This document shows positions 1 to 8,114 of a stretch of DNA of 64,000 bases, in pieces. Each line of letters opens with the position of its first letter. Positions within the stretch are counted from its first letter, which is position 1. The DNA lies in contig NZ_JAJCXB010000020.1 of the NCBI RefSeq assembly GCF_020564935.1, positions 56,352 to 120,351 on the forward strand, given 5' to 3'. Position numbers and translations under genes: made by a program. The notes below the pieces were generated by a model, which ran no database searches, had not been told where the DNA came from, and saw nothing but the letters and a program-made list of their open reading frames with translations. This stretch comes from Streptomyces pinistramenti (GTDB lineage Bacteria; Actinomycetota; Actinomycetes; Streptomycetales; Streptomycetaceae).

Positions 1-275
1 GCGCCAAGGAGTTCATCGCCGCCGATCACCGTTTCCATGCCACCCTCGTGGCCGGCGTCGGCAACGCGCTGATGAGCCGTCAGTACGATGCCCTGCGCAG
101 CCGCCAGATCCGGGCCGGCGTCATCGCGCTGTACCAGTCGGGCGACCGGCGCGGTGAAGTGCTCGCCGAACACCGCCAGATCCTGGACCGGTTGACGGAA
201 GGCGACGCCGCGGGCGCCTGCACGGCGATCGAGAGCCACATCGAGGCCACCCAGCGCATCCTGCTGTCGTCCTAG
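1..275 (+). CDS. GntR-family regulator, C-terminal (FCD) part, cut by window edge
   Basis: The reading frame is open from the first bases and ends at a TAG at 273-275; the start and the DNA-binding domain lie outside the window. The visible 90 or so residues are an all-helical segment with the metal-binding style motif DHRFHATL and a later HRQILDRL, followed by GDAAGACTAIESHI. This pattern is typical of the FCD ligand-binding domain of FadR/VanR-type GntR regulators, in which conserved histidines often hold a metal and a small carboxylate. The gene stands next to a nitrilase, a permease and a DUF2848 gene, and a GntR-style palindrome lies between the latter two, so it probably controls them. 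The family is well supported; the ligand is unknown. Confidence 0.8.
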   Translation, partial: AKEFIAADHRFHATLVAGVGNALMSRQYDALRSRQIRAGVIALYQSGDRRGEVLAEHRQILDRLTEGDAAGACTAIESHIEATQRILLSS

Positions 276-315
276 GACGCGCCCGCACCGTCGGCCGCCC
301 GGAACGGGCGGCACG

Positions 316-361
316 CAGGGGCGCCCTGCCGGGGTTCGTACGACCCGGCAGGGCGCCCCTG
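316..361. terminator. bidirectional terminator-like hairpin
   Basis: Two perfectly complementary 18-base arms (316-333 and 344-361) flank a 10-base loop. The hairpin sits between the convergent ends of the GntR gene and the nitrilase gene, so it can serve both. There is no clear U-tract, as is usual for terminators in this group. Confidence 0.85.
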
Positions 362-371
362 TGCACAGGCT

Positions 372-1166
372 CTACAGCCGGCGGTTGTCCAGCACCGCGA
401 CGGCCCGGCGGACGCGTGCGGTCTCCTCCGTGTCGATGTCGGCGACGTGCAGGCGGGGGGCCGTGTCGAGGCGTACGCGTACGGTGCCGTCGGGGGCGGC
501 GAGGATGCTGTTGCCGATGCCGGTGGGCGCCTTCGTGGGCTGCTCCGGGTCCGCGTCCGGGCCGGGAGCGGCCTGTCCGACGGCCGCCAGCCAGACCGTG
601 GCGTCCAACGCCCGTGCCCGCACCAGGAGTTCCCACTGCTCGCGCTTGCCGGGGCCCGCGCCCCACGAGGCGGGCAGGACGCTGACGGTCGCTCCCGCGT
701 CGGCATGCGCCCGGAACAGTTCGGGGAACCGCAGGTCGTAGCAGGTGGCCAGGCCGACCTTGACCCCGTCGACGTCGATGGTCACCACCCGGTCACCCGC
801 CGCGACGGTGTCGGATTCGCGGAACCCGAACGCGTCGTACAGGTGGATCTTGTCGTAGGAGTCCTCCACGCCGGGACCGGTCGCCAGCAGGGTGTTGGCC
901 ACCCGGCCGTCGGGGGCGGGGGTGAACATGCCGGCGACGACCGTGACTCCGGTCTCGCGGGCGACCTCGCGGACGCCTTCGGCCCAGGGCCCGTCCAGCG
1001 GTTCGGCCAGCGGGGCGAGCGGAATCCCGAAGCACGCCATGGCCGCCTCCGGCAGGACGGCCAGCCGCGCGCCTTCGTGTGCCGCGCGGCGCACATGGTC
1101 CTGGACCGCCGCGAGATTCTCCTTCGGTTCGGTCGACGACGTCATCTGGCAGAGCGCGATACGCAT
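372..1166 (-). CDS. carbon-nitrogen hydrolase (nitrilase/omega-amidase superfamily)
   Basis: The 264-residue product hydrolyses a non-peptide C-N bond, probably an amide of a small acid, in the cytoplasm. The family triad is visible: Glu40 in LPEAAM, Lys106 in YDKIHLYDAF and Cys142 in TCYDLRFPE. The last two motifs resemble omega-amidase/Nit2-like members rather than true nitrilases. Length is normal for the family. The start ATG at 1166 precedes MRIALCQM, the usual first beta strand. The permease gene 63 bases upstream on the same strand probably feeds it, and a DUF2848 gene lies divergently beyond, which suggests a small catabolic unit for an amide or amidated dicarboxylate. The substrate cannot be read from sequence. 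Confidence 0.9.
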   Translation of the reverse strand: MRIALCQMTSSTEPKENLAAVQDHVRRAAHEGARLAVLPEAAMACFGIPLAPLAEPLDGPWAEGVREVARETGVTVVAGMFTPAPDGRVANTLLATGPGVEDSYDKIHLYDAFGFRESDTVAAGDRVVTIDVDGVKVGLATCYDLRFPELFRAHADAGATVSVLPASWGAGPGKREQWELLVRARALDATVWLAAVGQAAPGPDADPEQPTKAPTGIGNSILAAPDGTVRVRLDTAPRLHVADIDTEETARVRRAVAVLDNRRL

Positions 1167-1228
1167 ATCCGGTTCCGCTTCCTCTCGTGTCGTACTGCTG
1201 TGGTGGGGCCGGCGGGTGTCCCGCCGTG

Positions 1229-2614
1229 TCAGGTGCGGCCGCCCGCAGGGGCCTGGTCCGCCGCTGCCCGTACGGCGGCGTTCCGGGTGTACTCCTCATC
1301 CTCGTCGTGGTCCGCCTCCCTGCCCAGCAGCACCCCCACGATGGTGACCACGGCGGCGGCGGCCAGGTACAGGGCCAGCGGCAGCCACGTCCCGAACGCG
1401 CCCAGCAGCGCGGTGAAGAGCAGTGGTGCCACGGCGCCGCCGATCACCCCGGCCAGTGTGTACGCGAGGGAGGAGCCGGTGTACCGCAGCCGGGGGCTGA
1501 ACTGCTCGGCGACGAAGGCGGCCTGCGGGCCGTAGAGGAACGAGTGGATCACCAGTGCCACCAGGACGCCCACGGCGAGCAGGGGCCACGAGCCGCCGGC
1601 GGCCAGCGGGAAGAACACGAAGGGCCACGCGGCGGCCGCCACGGCGCCCCAGAGGTACATCCGGCGCCGGTTCCAGCGGTCCGACAGCGCACCGGCCAGC
1701 GGGATCAGCACGATTTGCAGCGCCGAGCCGATGAGGACGGCGGTCAGCGCCTTGCCGCGTGCCATGCCGAGTTGTTCGGTGGCGTAGGTGAGGACGAAGA
1801 CGGTGAACATCGCGTAGAGCACGTCCGGCGCGACCCGGCACAGGACGGCCGCCGCCAGGGCCCGCGGCTGGGTGGTGAACACCTCGCGGATGGGCGCCTG
1901 CGGCCGGTCGCCGCTCGCCTCCATGGCCTTGAAGACCGGCGTCTCCTCCAGCCGTACCCGGATCCACAGCCCGAAGGCCACGAGCACGCCGGACAGCAGG
2001 AACGCGATCCGCCAGCCCCAGGCGAGGAACTGCGGCTCGGTGAGCAGTGCACCGAGGGCGGCCAGGACGCCGTTGGCCATCAGGTTTCCGGCCGGCGGGC
2101 CGATCTGGGCGGCCGATGCCCAGAAGCCGCGCCGCCGGGTGTCGCCGTACTCGCTGGTGAGCAGGACGGCGCCGCCCCATTCGCCGCCGACGCCGACGCC
2201 CTGCGCGAAGCGGAGCACGACCAGCAGGATCGGGGCGGCCGGGCCGATGACGGCCTGGGTCGGCAGCAGGCCGATCAGCAAGGTGGCGGTCCCGATCAGC
2301 ACCAGCGTCGCCACCAGCACCTTCTTGCGGCCGATGACGTCTCCGAGCCGGCCGAAGAGGAATCCGCCGAGGGGACGCGAGAGGTACCCGACGGCGTAGG
2401 TGGAGAACGCCAGCAGGGTGCCGGTCAGCGGGTCCTCCGACGGAAAGAAGAGCTTTCCGAAGACGAGCGCCGATGCCGCCGAGTAGACCGCGAAGTCGTA
2501 CCACTCCAGCGAGGTGCCGGTCAGGCTGGCGATGAAGGCGCGCACCATCGCGCCGCGGCCTGGGGCGGCCGTCCCTCCGAGGAGCTTCGCTCCCTCGTGT
2601 TCTTCGTTGTCCAT
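1229..2614 (-). CDS. MFS permease, metabolite:H+ symporter (MHS) type
   Basis: The 461-residue integral membrane protein has about twelve hydrophobic segments and is a proton-coupled importer by family. The N-terminal run SLTGTSLEWYDFAVY and the loop GRLGDVIGRKKVL are hallmarks of the MHS subfamily (ShiA, ProP and KgtP relatives), which carry organic acids or betaines. An upstream in-frame extension exists, but ATG 2614 was chosen because the protein from there begins just ahead of the first conserved segment. It is followed by the nitrilase gene on the same strand and is divergent from a DUF2848 gene, with a GntR-type palindrome in the gap. The cargo is unknown; an organic acid or its amide fits the neighbours. 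Confidence 0.88.
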   Translation of the reverse strand: MDNEEHEGAKLLGGTAAPGRGAMVRAFIASLTGTSLEWYDFAVYSAASALVFGKLFFPSEDPLTGTLLAFSTYAVGYLSRPLGGFLFGRLGDVIGRKKVLVATLVLIGTATLLIGLLPTQAVIGPAAPILLVVLRFAQGVGVGGEWGGAVLLTSEYGDTRRRGFWASAAQIGPPAGNLMANGVLAALGALLTEPQFLAWGWRIAFLLSGVLVAFGLWIRVRLEETPVFKAMEASGDRPQAPIREVFTTQPRALAAAVLCRVAPDVLYAMFTVFVLTYATEQLGMARGKALTAVLIGSALQIVLIPLAGALSDRWNRRRMYLWGAVAAAAWPFVFFPLAAGGSWPLLAVGVLVALVIHSFLYGPQAAFVAEQFSPRLRYTGSSLAYTLAGVIGGAVAPLLFTALLGAFGTWLPLALYLAAAAVVTIVGVLLGREADHDEDEEYTRNAAVRAAADQAPAGGRT

Positions 2615-2659
2615 GGTCAGGGCCACCTCGTTCTCAGTTGCTGCTCCTCGGCATACTTG

Positions 2660-2669
2660 CTGTATACAG
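2660..2669. promoter_or_regulatory. GntR(FCD)-type palindrome, CTGTATACAG
   Basis: A perfect 10-base palindrome lies in the 117-base gap between the divergent permease and DUF2848 genes. TGTATACA cores are typical operators of FadR/VanR-type GntR regulators, and such a regulator ends at the left edge of the window. The site could control both directions. Binding is inferred. Confidence 0.55.
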
Positions 2670-2731
2670 GTCGTATGCGCAACCCTTCGAGGGGAATCGC
2701 TCCTGCGCAACCGATGTGACCTGGAGGAACC

Positions 2732-3424
2732 ATGGCCGCCCTGATCTTCGAACTTCCCGACGGAACACAGCGCGACGTGACCGTGGCCCGGCTGCTGAAC
2801 GCCGGGTACGCGGGCCGCAGCCAGGAGGACGTGGCCGCGCACGTGGCGGAGCTGGCCGAGATCGGCGTGCCCGCGCCGTCCACCATCCCCGCCCTGTACC
2901 CCGTGGCGCCCTACCTGGCCCAGCAGACCGGCACCGTTCCCGTCCAGCATGCCCGCACCTCGGGCGAGGCCGAGTGGGCTCTGGTCGTGGACTCCACCGG
3001 CGACCTGCTGCTCACGGCGGCCTGCGACCACACCGACCGCGCCCTGGAAGCGCACGGCGTGGCCTGGAGCAAGAACGCGGGCCCCGATGTCCTGGCCCGC
3101 GCCGCCTGGCGGCTGTCCGATGTCGCCGACCGCCTCGACAGCCTGACCCTGCGCGCGTGGGTGACCCCGGTCGGCAAGGACGACGAGATCCTCATCCAGG
3201 ACGGCACCGCCGGCGAACTGCTTCCCCCGCACTACTGGACCGACGCGCTGCGCGAGCGCGGCGAACTGGAGCCCGGCACGGTGCTCATCTCCGGGACGAT
3301 CCCGATGCGGGAAGGCGTCGACCAGTTCGCGGGCCGCTGGCGCGTCGAACTGGGCGACCCGGCCACCGGCCAGGTCATCGAGCTGGCCTACGACGTGGTG
3401 CCGATGCCCGAGCCGATCGGCTGA
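2732..3424 (+). CDS. DUF2848 family protein
   Basis: The 230-residue protein matches the DUF2848 family as I recognise it, from the start FELPDGTQRDV, the central segment WSKNAGPDVLARAAW and the C-terminal half TVLISGTIPMREG. That family is remotely like fumarylacetoacetate hydrolases and tends to sit in catabolic clusters with amidases and permeases; its reaction is not established. The protein has no signal peptide or membrane segment, so it is cytosolic. A good ribosome site (GGAGG at about 2721) stands before ATG 2732. It is divergent from the permease and nitrilase genes and shares their presumed GntR operator. Its last 37 bases overlap the end of the convergent LysR gene. Confidence 0.75.
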   Translation: MAALIFELPDGTQRDVTVARLLNAGYAGRSQEDVAAHVAELAEIGVPAPSTIPALYPVAPYLAQQTGTVPVQHARTSGEAEWALVVDSTGDLLLTAACDHTDRALEAHGVAWSKNAGPDVLARAAWRLSDVADRLDSLTLRAWVTPVGKDDEILIQDGTAGELLPPHYWTDALRERGELEPGTVLISGTIPMREGVDQFAGRWRVELGDPATGQVIELAYDVVPMPEPIG

Positions 3425-4380
3425 GACGGCGCCGGGTGACCTGTTGGCCCCTGCACGGTCACCGGGTCACCCGACGGCACCCGCTCGGCGGCGGCGCTCA
3501 GCGCCTCCAGGACGGGCCGGAACAGCGGGTGTTCCTCGGCGCCGCAGCGGACGGCCGCGAAGACCCGGCGGGTCGCCGCCACACCGTCGACCGGCCGTAC
3601 CGCCACCTGCGACAGGTCCATGTCGCGCAGCGCGGAGCGGGGCACCAGGGCCACTCCCGCGCCCGCGGCGGCGAGTGCGACGACGGCACGGAAATCGTCG
3701 GAAGAGTGCGCCAACCGGGGCCGGAATCCGGCGTATTCGCAGGCGAGGACCATGACGTCGTGGCACGGGTTGCCGGGGTACGGGCCGATCCACAGGTCGT
3801 CGGCGAGGTCGGCCACCGGGACGGCACCGGCCCTGGCCAGCCGGTGCCTGCGGGGCAGGACGGCGTCGAACGGCTCGGCGTAGAGCGGCACGCGCACCAG
3901 CCGCAGGTCGCCCGCGCTCGGCGCGCCGCGGTACTCGACGGCGACGGCGATGTCGGCGCGCCCGTCCAGCACCATGGGCAGGCTCTCGTCCCCCTCGACG
4001 TCACGGACCCGGACCCGGATGCCGGGGGACGTCTCGCCGAGTGCGGTGATGGCCGGGGCCAGCACCACGGAGATTCCGGTGGCGAAGGCCGCGACGGTGA
4101 CCTCGCCCGCCGCGCCCGATGTGTACGCCGCCACCTCGGCCTCCGCGCGCTCCAGTTCGGCGATGACCGCCCCGGCGTGCCGGAGCAGGATCTCGCCGAC
4201 CGGTGTCAGCCGCGCGCCGCGGTTGTCGCGGGCCAGGACCTTGTGACCGGTCTCCTGCTCCAGCGCGGCGATCTGCTGGGACACGGCGGACGGCGTGAGG
4301 TAGAGGGCGGCCGCGGCAGCCGTCACGGTGCGGTGGTCCGCCACGGCCTGGAGGGTGCGCAGCCGCCTTGCATCGATCAC
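3388..4380 (-). CDS. LysR-family transcriptional regulator
   Basis: The 330-residue protein starts with a winged helix-turn-helix (TLQAVADHRTVTAAA...SAVSQQIAALEQETG, roughly residues 8-45) followed by a LysR substrate-binding domain with the usual C-terminal run AAAGAGVALVPRSAL. The GTG at 4380 gives the standard N-terminus IDARRLRTL; a longer in-frame version would add about 30 unlikely residues and run into kbl. The gap to the kbl stop is only 4 bases, so it is probably co-transcribed with tdh-kbl and may adjust that pathway to an amino-acid signal; this role is inferred from position only. LysR genes are more often divergent from their targets, so a target elsewhere is possible. The 3' end overlaps the convergent DUF2848 gene. 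Confidence 0.88.
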   Translation of the reverse strand: MIDARRLRTLQAVADHRTVTAAAAALYLTPSAVSQQIAALEQETGHKVLARDNRGARLTPVGEILLRHAGAVIAELERAEAEVAAYTSGAAGEVTVAAFATGISVVLAPAITALGETSPGIRVRVRDVEGDESLPMVLDGRADIAVAVEYRGAPSAGDLRLVRVPLYAEPFDAVLPRRHRLARAGAVPVADLADDLWIGPYPGNPCHDVMVLACEYAGFRPRLAHSSDDFRAVVALAAAGAGVALVPRSALRDMDLSQVAVRPVDGVAATRRVFAAVRCGAEEHPLFRPVLEALSAAAERVPSGDPVTVQGPTGHPAPSQPIGSGIGTTS

Positions 4381-4384
4381 GTCG

Positions 4385-5578
4385 TCATTCTGCCAGGGCC
4401 GACCGGGCGTCGACGAAGGCGGCCACCGCGCGCTCGACGTCCTGCGGGGAGTGTGCGGCGGACAGCTGGACACGGATGCGGGCCTTGCCGTGCGGCACCA
4501 CGGGGTAGGAGAAGCCGATCGCGTACACGCCGCGTTCCAGGAGCAGTTCCGCCATCCGCCCGGCCTCGGCCGCGTCGCCGATCATGACGGGCGCGATGGC
4601 GTGGTCGCCCGGCAGGATGTCGAAGCCCTCGGCCGTCATCCGGGAGCGGAAGAGTGCGGTGTTCGCGGCGAGCCGGTCGCGCAGGTCGTCCGCGGACTCC
4701 AGGAGGTCGAGGACCTTGAGCGAAGCGGCGGCGATCACCGGGGCGAGGCTGTTGGAGAAGAGGTACGGGCGGGAGCGCTGGCGCAGCAGCGCGACGATCT
4801 CGGCGCGCGCGGCGACGTATCCGCCCGAGGCTCCGCCGAGTGCCTTGCCGAGGGTTCCGGTGAGGATGTCGATGCGGTCCATGACGCCGTGCAGTTCGGG
4901 GGTGCCGCGGCCGCCGGGGCCGACGCAGCCGGTGGCGTGCGAGTCGTCCACCATGACCATGGCGTCGTAGCGGTCCGCCAGGTCGCAGATCTCCCGCAGG
5001 GGCGCCACGTGGCCGTCCATGGAGAAGACGCCGTCGGTGACGACGAGGCGGCGGCGGGCGGTCGCGGCCTCCTTCAACTGCTGTTCCAGATCGGCCAGAT
5101 CGCGGTTGGCGTAGCGGAAGCGGCGGGCCTTGGAGAGGCGGATTCCGTCGATGATCGACGCGTGGTTGAGTGCGTCGGAGATGACCGCGTCGTCGGCGCC
5201 GAGGAGCGTTTCGAAGACGCCACCGTTGGCGTCGAAGCAGGAGGAGTAGAGGATGGTGTCCTCCTGGCCGAGGAAGGCCGAAAGGCGGCGCTCCAGTTCC
5301 TTGTGCACCTCCTGCGTGCCGCAGATGAAGCGGACCGAGGCCATGCCGTAGCCCCAGCGGTCCAGCGCCTCGTGGGCCGCCGCGATGACCTCGGGGTGGT
5401 CGGCGAGGCCGAGGTAGTTGTTGGCACAGAAGTTGAGGACCTCGCCTGGGCGGCCGCCCGCGGTGACGTTGACGGTCGCGGACTGCGGGGTGTCGATGAC
5501 GCGTTCGGGCTTGTGCAGTCCTGCGGTACGGATCTCGTCGAGGTCGGCGCGCAGGCCGTCGCGTACGGAGTCGAACAT
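4385..5578 (-). CDS. kbl: glycine C-acetyltransferase (2-amino-3-ketobutyrate CoA ligase)
   Basis: The 397-residue PLP enzyme cleaves 2-amino-3-oxobutyrate with CoA to glycine and acetyl-CoA, the second step of threonine breakdown. It belongs to the alpha-oxoamine synthase family: the PLP lysine is Lys245 in LTGTLGKALGG, the cofactor ring is held by VDDSHATG (about 210-217), and the substrate region NNYLGLADHPEV is present. The motif CFDANGG and the strong match of the whole chain to bacterial Kbl separate it from BioF, which is also present in this window at 57 kb. It follows tdh by 57 bases on the same strand, and a LysR gene follows it by 4 bases. Start ATG 5578 begins MFDSVRDGL, as in other Kbl proteins. 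Confidence 0.95.
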   Translation of the reverse strand: MFDSVRDGLRADLDEIRTAGLHKPERVIDTPQSATVNVTAGGRPGEVLNFCANNYLGLADHPEVIAAAHEALDRWGYGMASVRFICGTQEVHKELERRLSAFLGQEDTILYSSCFDANGGVFETLLGADDAVISDALNHASIIDGIRLSKARRFRYANRDLADLEQQLKEAATARRRLVVTDGVFSMDGHVAPLREICDLADRYDAMVMVDDSHATGCVGPGGRGTPELHGVMDRIDILTGTLGKALGGASGGYVAARAEIVALLRQRSRPYLFSNSLAPVIAAASLKVLDLLESADDLRDRLAANTALFRSRMTAEGFDILPGDHAIAPVMIGDAAEAGRMAELLLERGVYAIGFSYPVVPHGKARIRVQLSAAHSPQDVERAVAAFVDARSALAE

Positions 5579-5635
5579 GTCCGGGTCCTTTGGTGTCGGG
5601 AGAGCAGGGGGGACGGGGAGGGCGGTCGGGCGGGG

Positions 5636-6664
5636 TCAGGCGGCCCAGTCGAGGATGACCTTGCCGCCGCGGCCGCTCGCCGCGTCGGCGAACGCCGCGT
5701 CGAAGTCGCGGTAGCCGTAGCGTCCGGTGATCACGGGCGCGAGGTCGAGGCCGCCTTCGAGGAGTACTGACATCGCGTACCAGGTCTCGAACATCTCGCG
5801 GCCGTAGATGCCCTTGATCGTGATCATGGAGGTGACGATCCGGGACCAGTCGACCGGGAACTCCGCAGCGGGCAGTCCGAGCATCGCGATCCGGCCGCCG
5901 TGCGTCATGTTGGCGATCATGTCGCGCATCGCCTCGGGCCGGCCGGACATCTCCAGGCCGACGTCGAAGCCCTCGCGCAGCCCGAGTGCGCGCTGGCCGT
6001 CGGCGATCGTCGCGTCCGCCACGTTGAGCGCGAGACTGCACCCGATCTTGCGTGCCAGGTCGAGCCGTTCCTCGCTGACGTCCGTGATGACGACGTTGCG
6101 GGCACCCGCGTGCCGGGCCACCGCCGCGGCCATCAGGCCGATCGGTCCTGCGCCGGTGATCAGCACGTCCTCACCGACGAGCGGGAAGGACAGTGCGGTG
6201 TGCACGGCGTTGCCGAACGGGTCGAAGATCGCGGCGACATCGAGATCCACGGGAGCCCGGTGGACCCACACGTTGGACGCGGGCACCGCGAGGTACTCGG
6301 CGAACGCACCGTCCCGGCCGACGCCGAGCCCCACCGTGGCGCGGCACAGATGGCGCCGCCCCGCCAGGCAGTTGCGGCACTTTCCGCACACCAGGTGCCC
6401 CTCGCCGCTGACCCGGTCGCCGGTGGCGATGTCGACGACGTCCCGGCCGGTCCCGACGACCTCGCCGACGAACTCGTGCCCGACCACCAGCGGCGCGGCG
6501 ACGGCCTGTTGGGCCCAGCCGTCCCAGGCCCTGATGTGCAGATCGGTGCCGCAGATGCCTGTCCGCAGGACCTTGATCAGCACGTCACCCGGGCCGACGG
6601 CCGGCTCCGGCACGTCCCGCAGCCACAGGCCGGGTTCCGCCTTGTCCTTCACCAGCGCTTTCAC
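5636..6664 (-). CDS. tdh: L-threonine 3-dehydrogenase
   Basis: The 342-residue zinc-dependent medium-chain dehydrogenase oxidises L-threonine to 2-amino-3-oxobutyrate with NAD+. Catalytic zinc ligands are Cys38 (GICGTDLHI) and His63-Glu64 (GHEFVGEVV). The structural zinc is held by four Cys in the segment CGKCRNCLAGRRHLC. The NAD-binding site is ITGAGPIGLMAAA. The motif GICGTDLHIRAWDGWAQ distinguishes Tdh from other members, and the length is exactly that of the family. The next gene on the strand is kbl, whose enzyme consumes the unstable product, so the two form the usual threonine-to-glycine unit. A ribosome site lies just upstream of ATG 6664. Confidence 0.95.
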   Translation of the reverse strand: MKALVKDKAEPGLWLRDVPEPAVGPGDVLIKVLRTGICGTDLHIRAWDGWAQQAVAAPLVVGHEFVGEVVGTGRDVVDIATGDRVSGEGHLVCGKCRNCLAGRRHLCRATVGLGVGRDGAFAEYLAVPASNVWVHRAPVDLDVAAIFDPFGNAVHTALSFPLVGEDVLITGAGPIGLMAAAVARHAGARNVVITDVSEERLDLARKIGCSLALNVADATIADGQRALGLREGFDVGLEMSGRPEAMRDMIANMTHGGRIAMLGLPAAEFPVDWSRIVTSMITIKGIYGREMFETWYAMSVLLEGGLDLAPVITGRYGYRDFDAAFADAASGRGGKVILDWAA

Positions 6665-6821
6665 CGATATGACTCCTGTACGGAAGCGGACCCGGGCGGT
6701 GTGGGAGCAAGGACCGGGCGGGGAAAGCCCGCGAGGCGCCGAGCCGGGAGCGGCTGCGAACGATCACGCCGGGCGCAGAACAATCTGCCGCGCGGCGCCT
6801 TCCCCGTCCATCGATCATTTC

Positions 6822-7268
6822 TTAAGCCCCGCAACAGTTCGGCTTCATCCGCAGGTCCGGACGGGCGGCCGGCCGTGCCGCGTCAGCCTGCGCTGATGCA
6901 GAACGGCTGGCCCGACGGTCGAGCAGGACGGTCCACCGGCCCTGGCCCGGCTGGTGGCCGGGCTTGCCTGCGCCGAGGGCGAGCAGGCGCTCTTCGGCGG
7001 CCTGCACGTCGTCGAAGGCGAGGTCGAGGTGGCAGGGGAGTCCGTCCTGCGGCCAGTTGGGGGCCTTGAAGTCGCGGGCGGTGTAGAAGACCAGGGACTG
7101 TGTGCCGTCGCTGATCAGGTGGGCGACGGTGTCGCCGTGCTCGTCCGGGAGTTCCAGCCGGGTCTCCCAGCCCAGGGCGGTGGCGTAGAAGTCGGCGAGC
7201 GCCTTGCCGTCGGGGGCCCAGATGCCTGTGCCCCGCAGGGTGCCGGTGGGTGCGCCGGTGGTGGTCAT
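6822..7268 (-). CDS. VOC-family (glyoxalase-fold) protein with a frameshifted C-terminus
   Basis: The open frame gives 148 residues. The first 115 or so form a single vicinal-oxygen-chelate module (GIWAPDGKALADFYATALGW, then CHLDLAFDDVQAAEERLLALGA), typical of small glyoxalase/bleomycin-resistance-like proteins of unknown substrate. After GRWTVLLD the normal family ending, a short stretch like PSGQPFCISAG then stop, is present but in another frame; it ends at 6883. One missing base near 6917 (GACGG where GACGGG is expected on the + strand) explains this, and the read frame instead runs on into an unrelated basic tail. The intended protein is about 128 residues. This is either a recent mutation or a sequence error. 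Confidence 0.75.
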   Translation of the reverse strand: MTTTGAPTGTLRGTGIWAPDGKALADFYATALGWETRLELPDEHGDTVAHLISDGTQSLVFYTARDFKAPNWPQDGLPCHLDLAFDDVQAAEERLLALGAGKPGHQPGQGRWTVLLDRRASRSASAQADAARPAARPDLRMKPNCCGA

Positions 7269-7369
7269 CGCTGTGCTGTCCTTCGTGAGGAGGTGGGCAG
7301 GGGCGGGCGGACGCGGTCCGTTGCGCGTGGTGCGCCCGGCGTCCGTCGAGTCCGAAGATGCCTGCCGTA

Positions 7370-7388
7370 TAGGACGGTTGGTGTCCTA
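7370..7388. promoter_or_regulatory. inverted repeat upstream of the VOC gene
   Basis: TAGGAC (7370-7375) and GTCCTA (7383-7388) flank a 7-base spacer about 100 bases before the VOC start. On the minus strand it overlaps a possible -10 (TATACG). The shape suits a repressor operator of the MarR, HxlR or TetR type; the regulator is not in the window by any evidence here. The rest of the 7269-7644 gap shows nothing else clear. Confidence 0.35.
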
Positions 7389-7644
7389 CTTGTGAGCGGG
7401 CGGAGAGACCGTGTGAGGGCATGAGGGCACACTCAACGGGCCGCCGGGGAAAGCGGAATTCCCCTCCCCCGGCCGCATGCCACAACCGAACACCCTTTGC
7501 GGTACGGGGGATTCCCCTACGGGCCGCCGACGACCCACCACCCCTCGAATCCACCCACCGCGCACGCGCCCCTACAGGCGGTTGTCCCCGGGCGGCCGAA
7601 GATAACCCAACCCCCGGTGGCGTCCGTCGAATTGGGCCTGATCA

Positions 7645-7679
7645 GGGACAGCGGGGCTGCGCACCCTTACGCTGACACC
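7645..7679 (+). promoter_or_regulatory. putative promoter giving a leaderless transcript
   Basis: GGGACA (7645-7650) and TACGCT (7668-7673) are separated by 17 bases and match -35 and -10 elements moderately. The GTG of the next small gene lies 6 bases after the -10, which is where transcription would begin, so the mRNA would be leaderless, a common mode in actinobacteria. Confidence 0.45.
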
Positions 7680-7883
7680 GTGTCGCAAAGCGAATTGGAA
7701 CGGCTGGCCAGAATCCGGATGCAGGTCACGAAAGAATCCTTGGAACGCGCCCTGGCCGCACTCCAAGGCCACCCCATACCCGACGACGAAGAGCCGGCGC
7801 CCGAACAGGAAACCGAACAGGAAACCGAAGAGAACACACCGCCTCCACCCCCCGCACCGCCCTGCTTGCGCCTGCTCCCCTGA
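7680..7883 (+). CDS. small acidic hypothetical protein
   Basis: A 67-residue reading frame starts with GTG at 7680. The first half is a likely amphipathic helix (SELERLARIRMQVTKESLERALAALQ in part), followed by a very acidic stretch rich in Glu (EEPAPEQETEQETEENT) and a proline-rich end. No signal peptide or membrane segment is seen and I recognise no family. The frame is open further upstream, but that portion is low in coding character, and a promoter-like pair ends just before this GTG, so a leaderless start is favoured. The function is unknown; the composition suggests a disordered tail on a helical interaction module. Confidence 0.5.
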   Translation: MSQSELERLARIRMQVTKESLERALAALQGHPIPDDEEPAPEQETEQETEENTPPPPPAPPCLRLLP

Positions 7884-8114
7884 CCCTCCGGCACCCCGGC
7901 CGCATACGGGGACGAAGGCACCCGGAGCCACCGCGTCGGCACACGCGGAAGGCTCCGGACAGCGGAAGGCCCGGTAATCCGCCGGGCACCTCCGGATCCC
8001 GCGCGCCGCGAGGCCCCACCCCTGGCCACGCCGTGCGCCACCATGGGGCACGCCACCCGACCGCAGCGCCGCCACCGCGTCGCCGGTCCGCCCCGCAACG
8101 CCAGGAGAGCCGCC

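Noticed and set aside
121..706. Long arginine- and proline-rich frames opposite the nitrilase gene
   Set aside because: They are shadows of a well-supported gene; their composition is typical of the complementary frames of GC-rich DNA.
4377..6041. A 554-residue open frame on the minus strand across kbl and tdh
   Set aside because: It overlaps two strongly supported enzymes in another frame and consists mainly of Arg, Pro and Gly.
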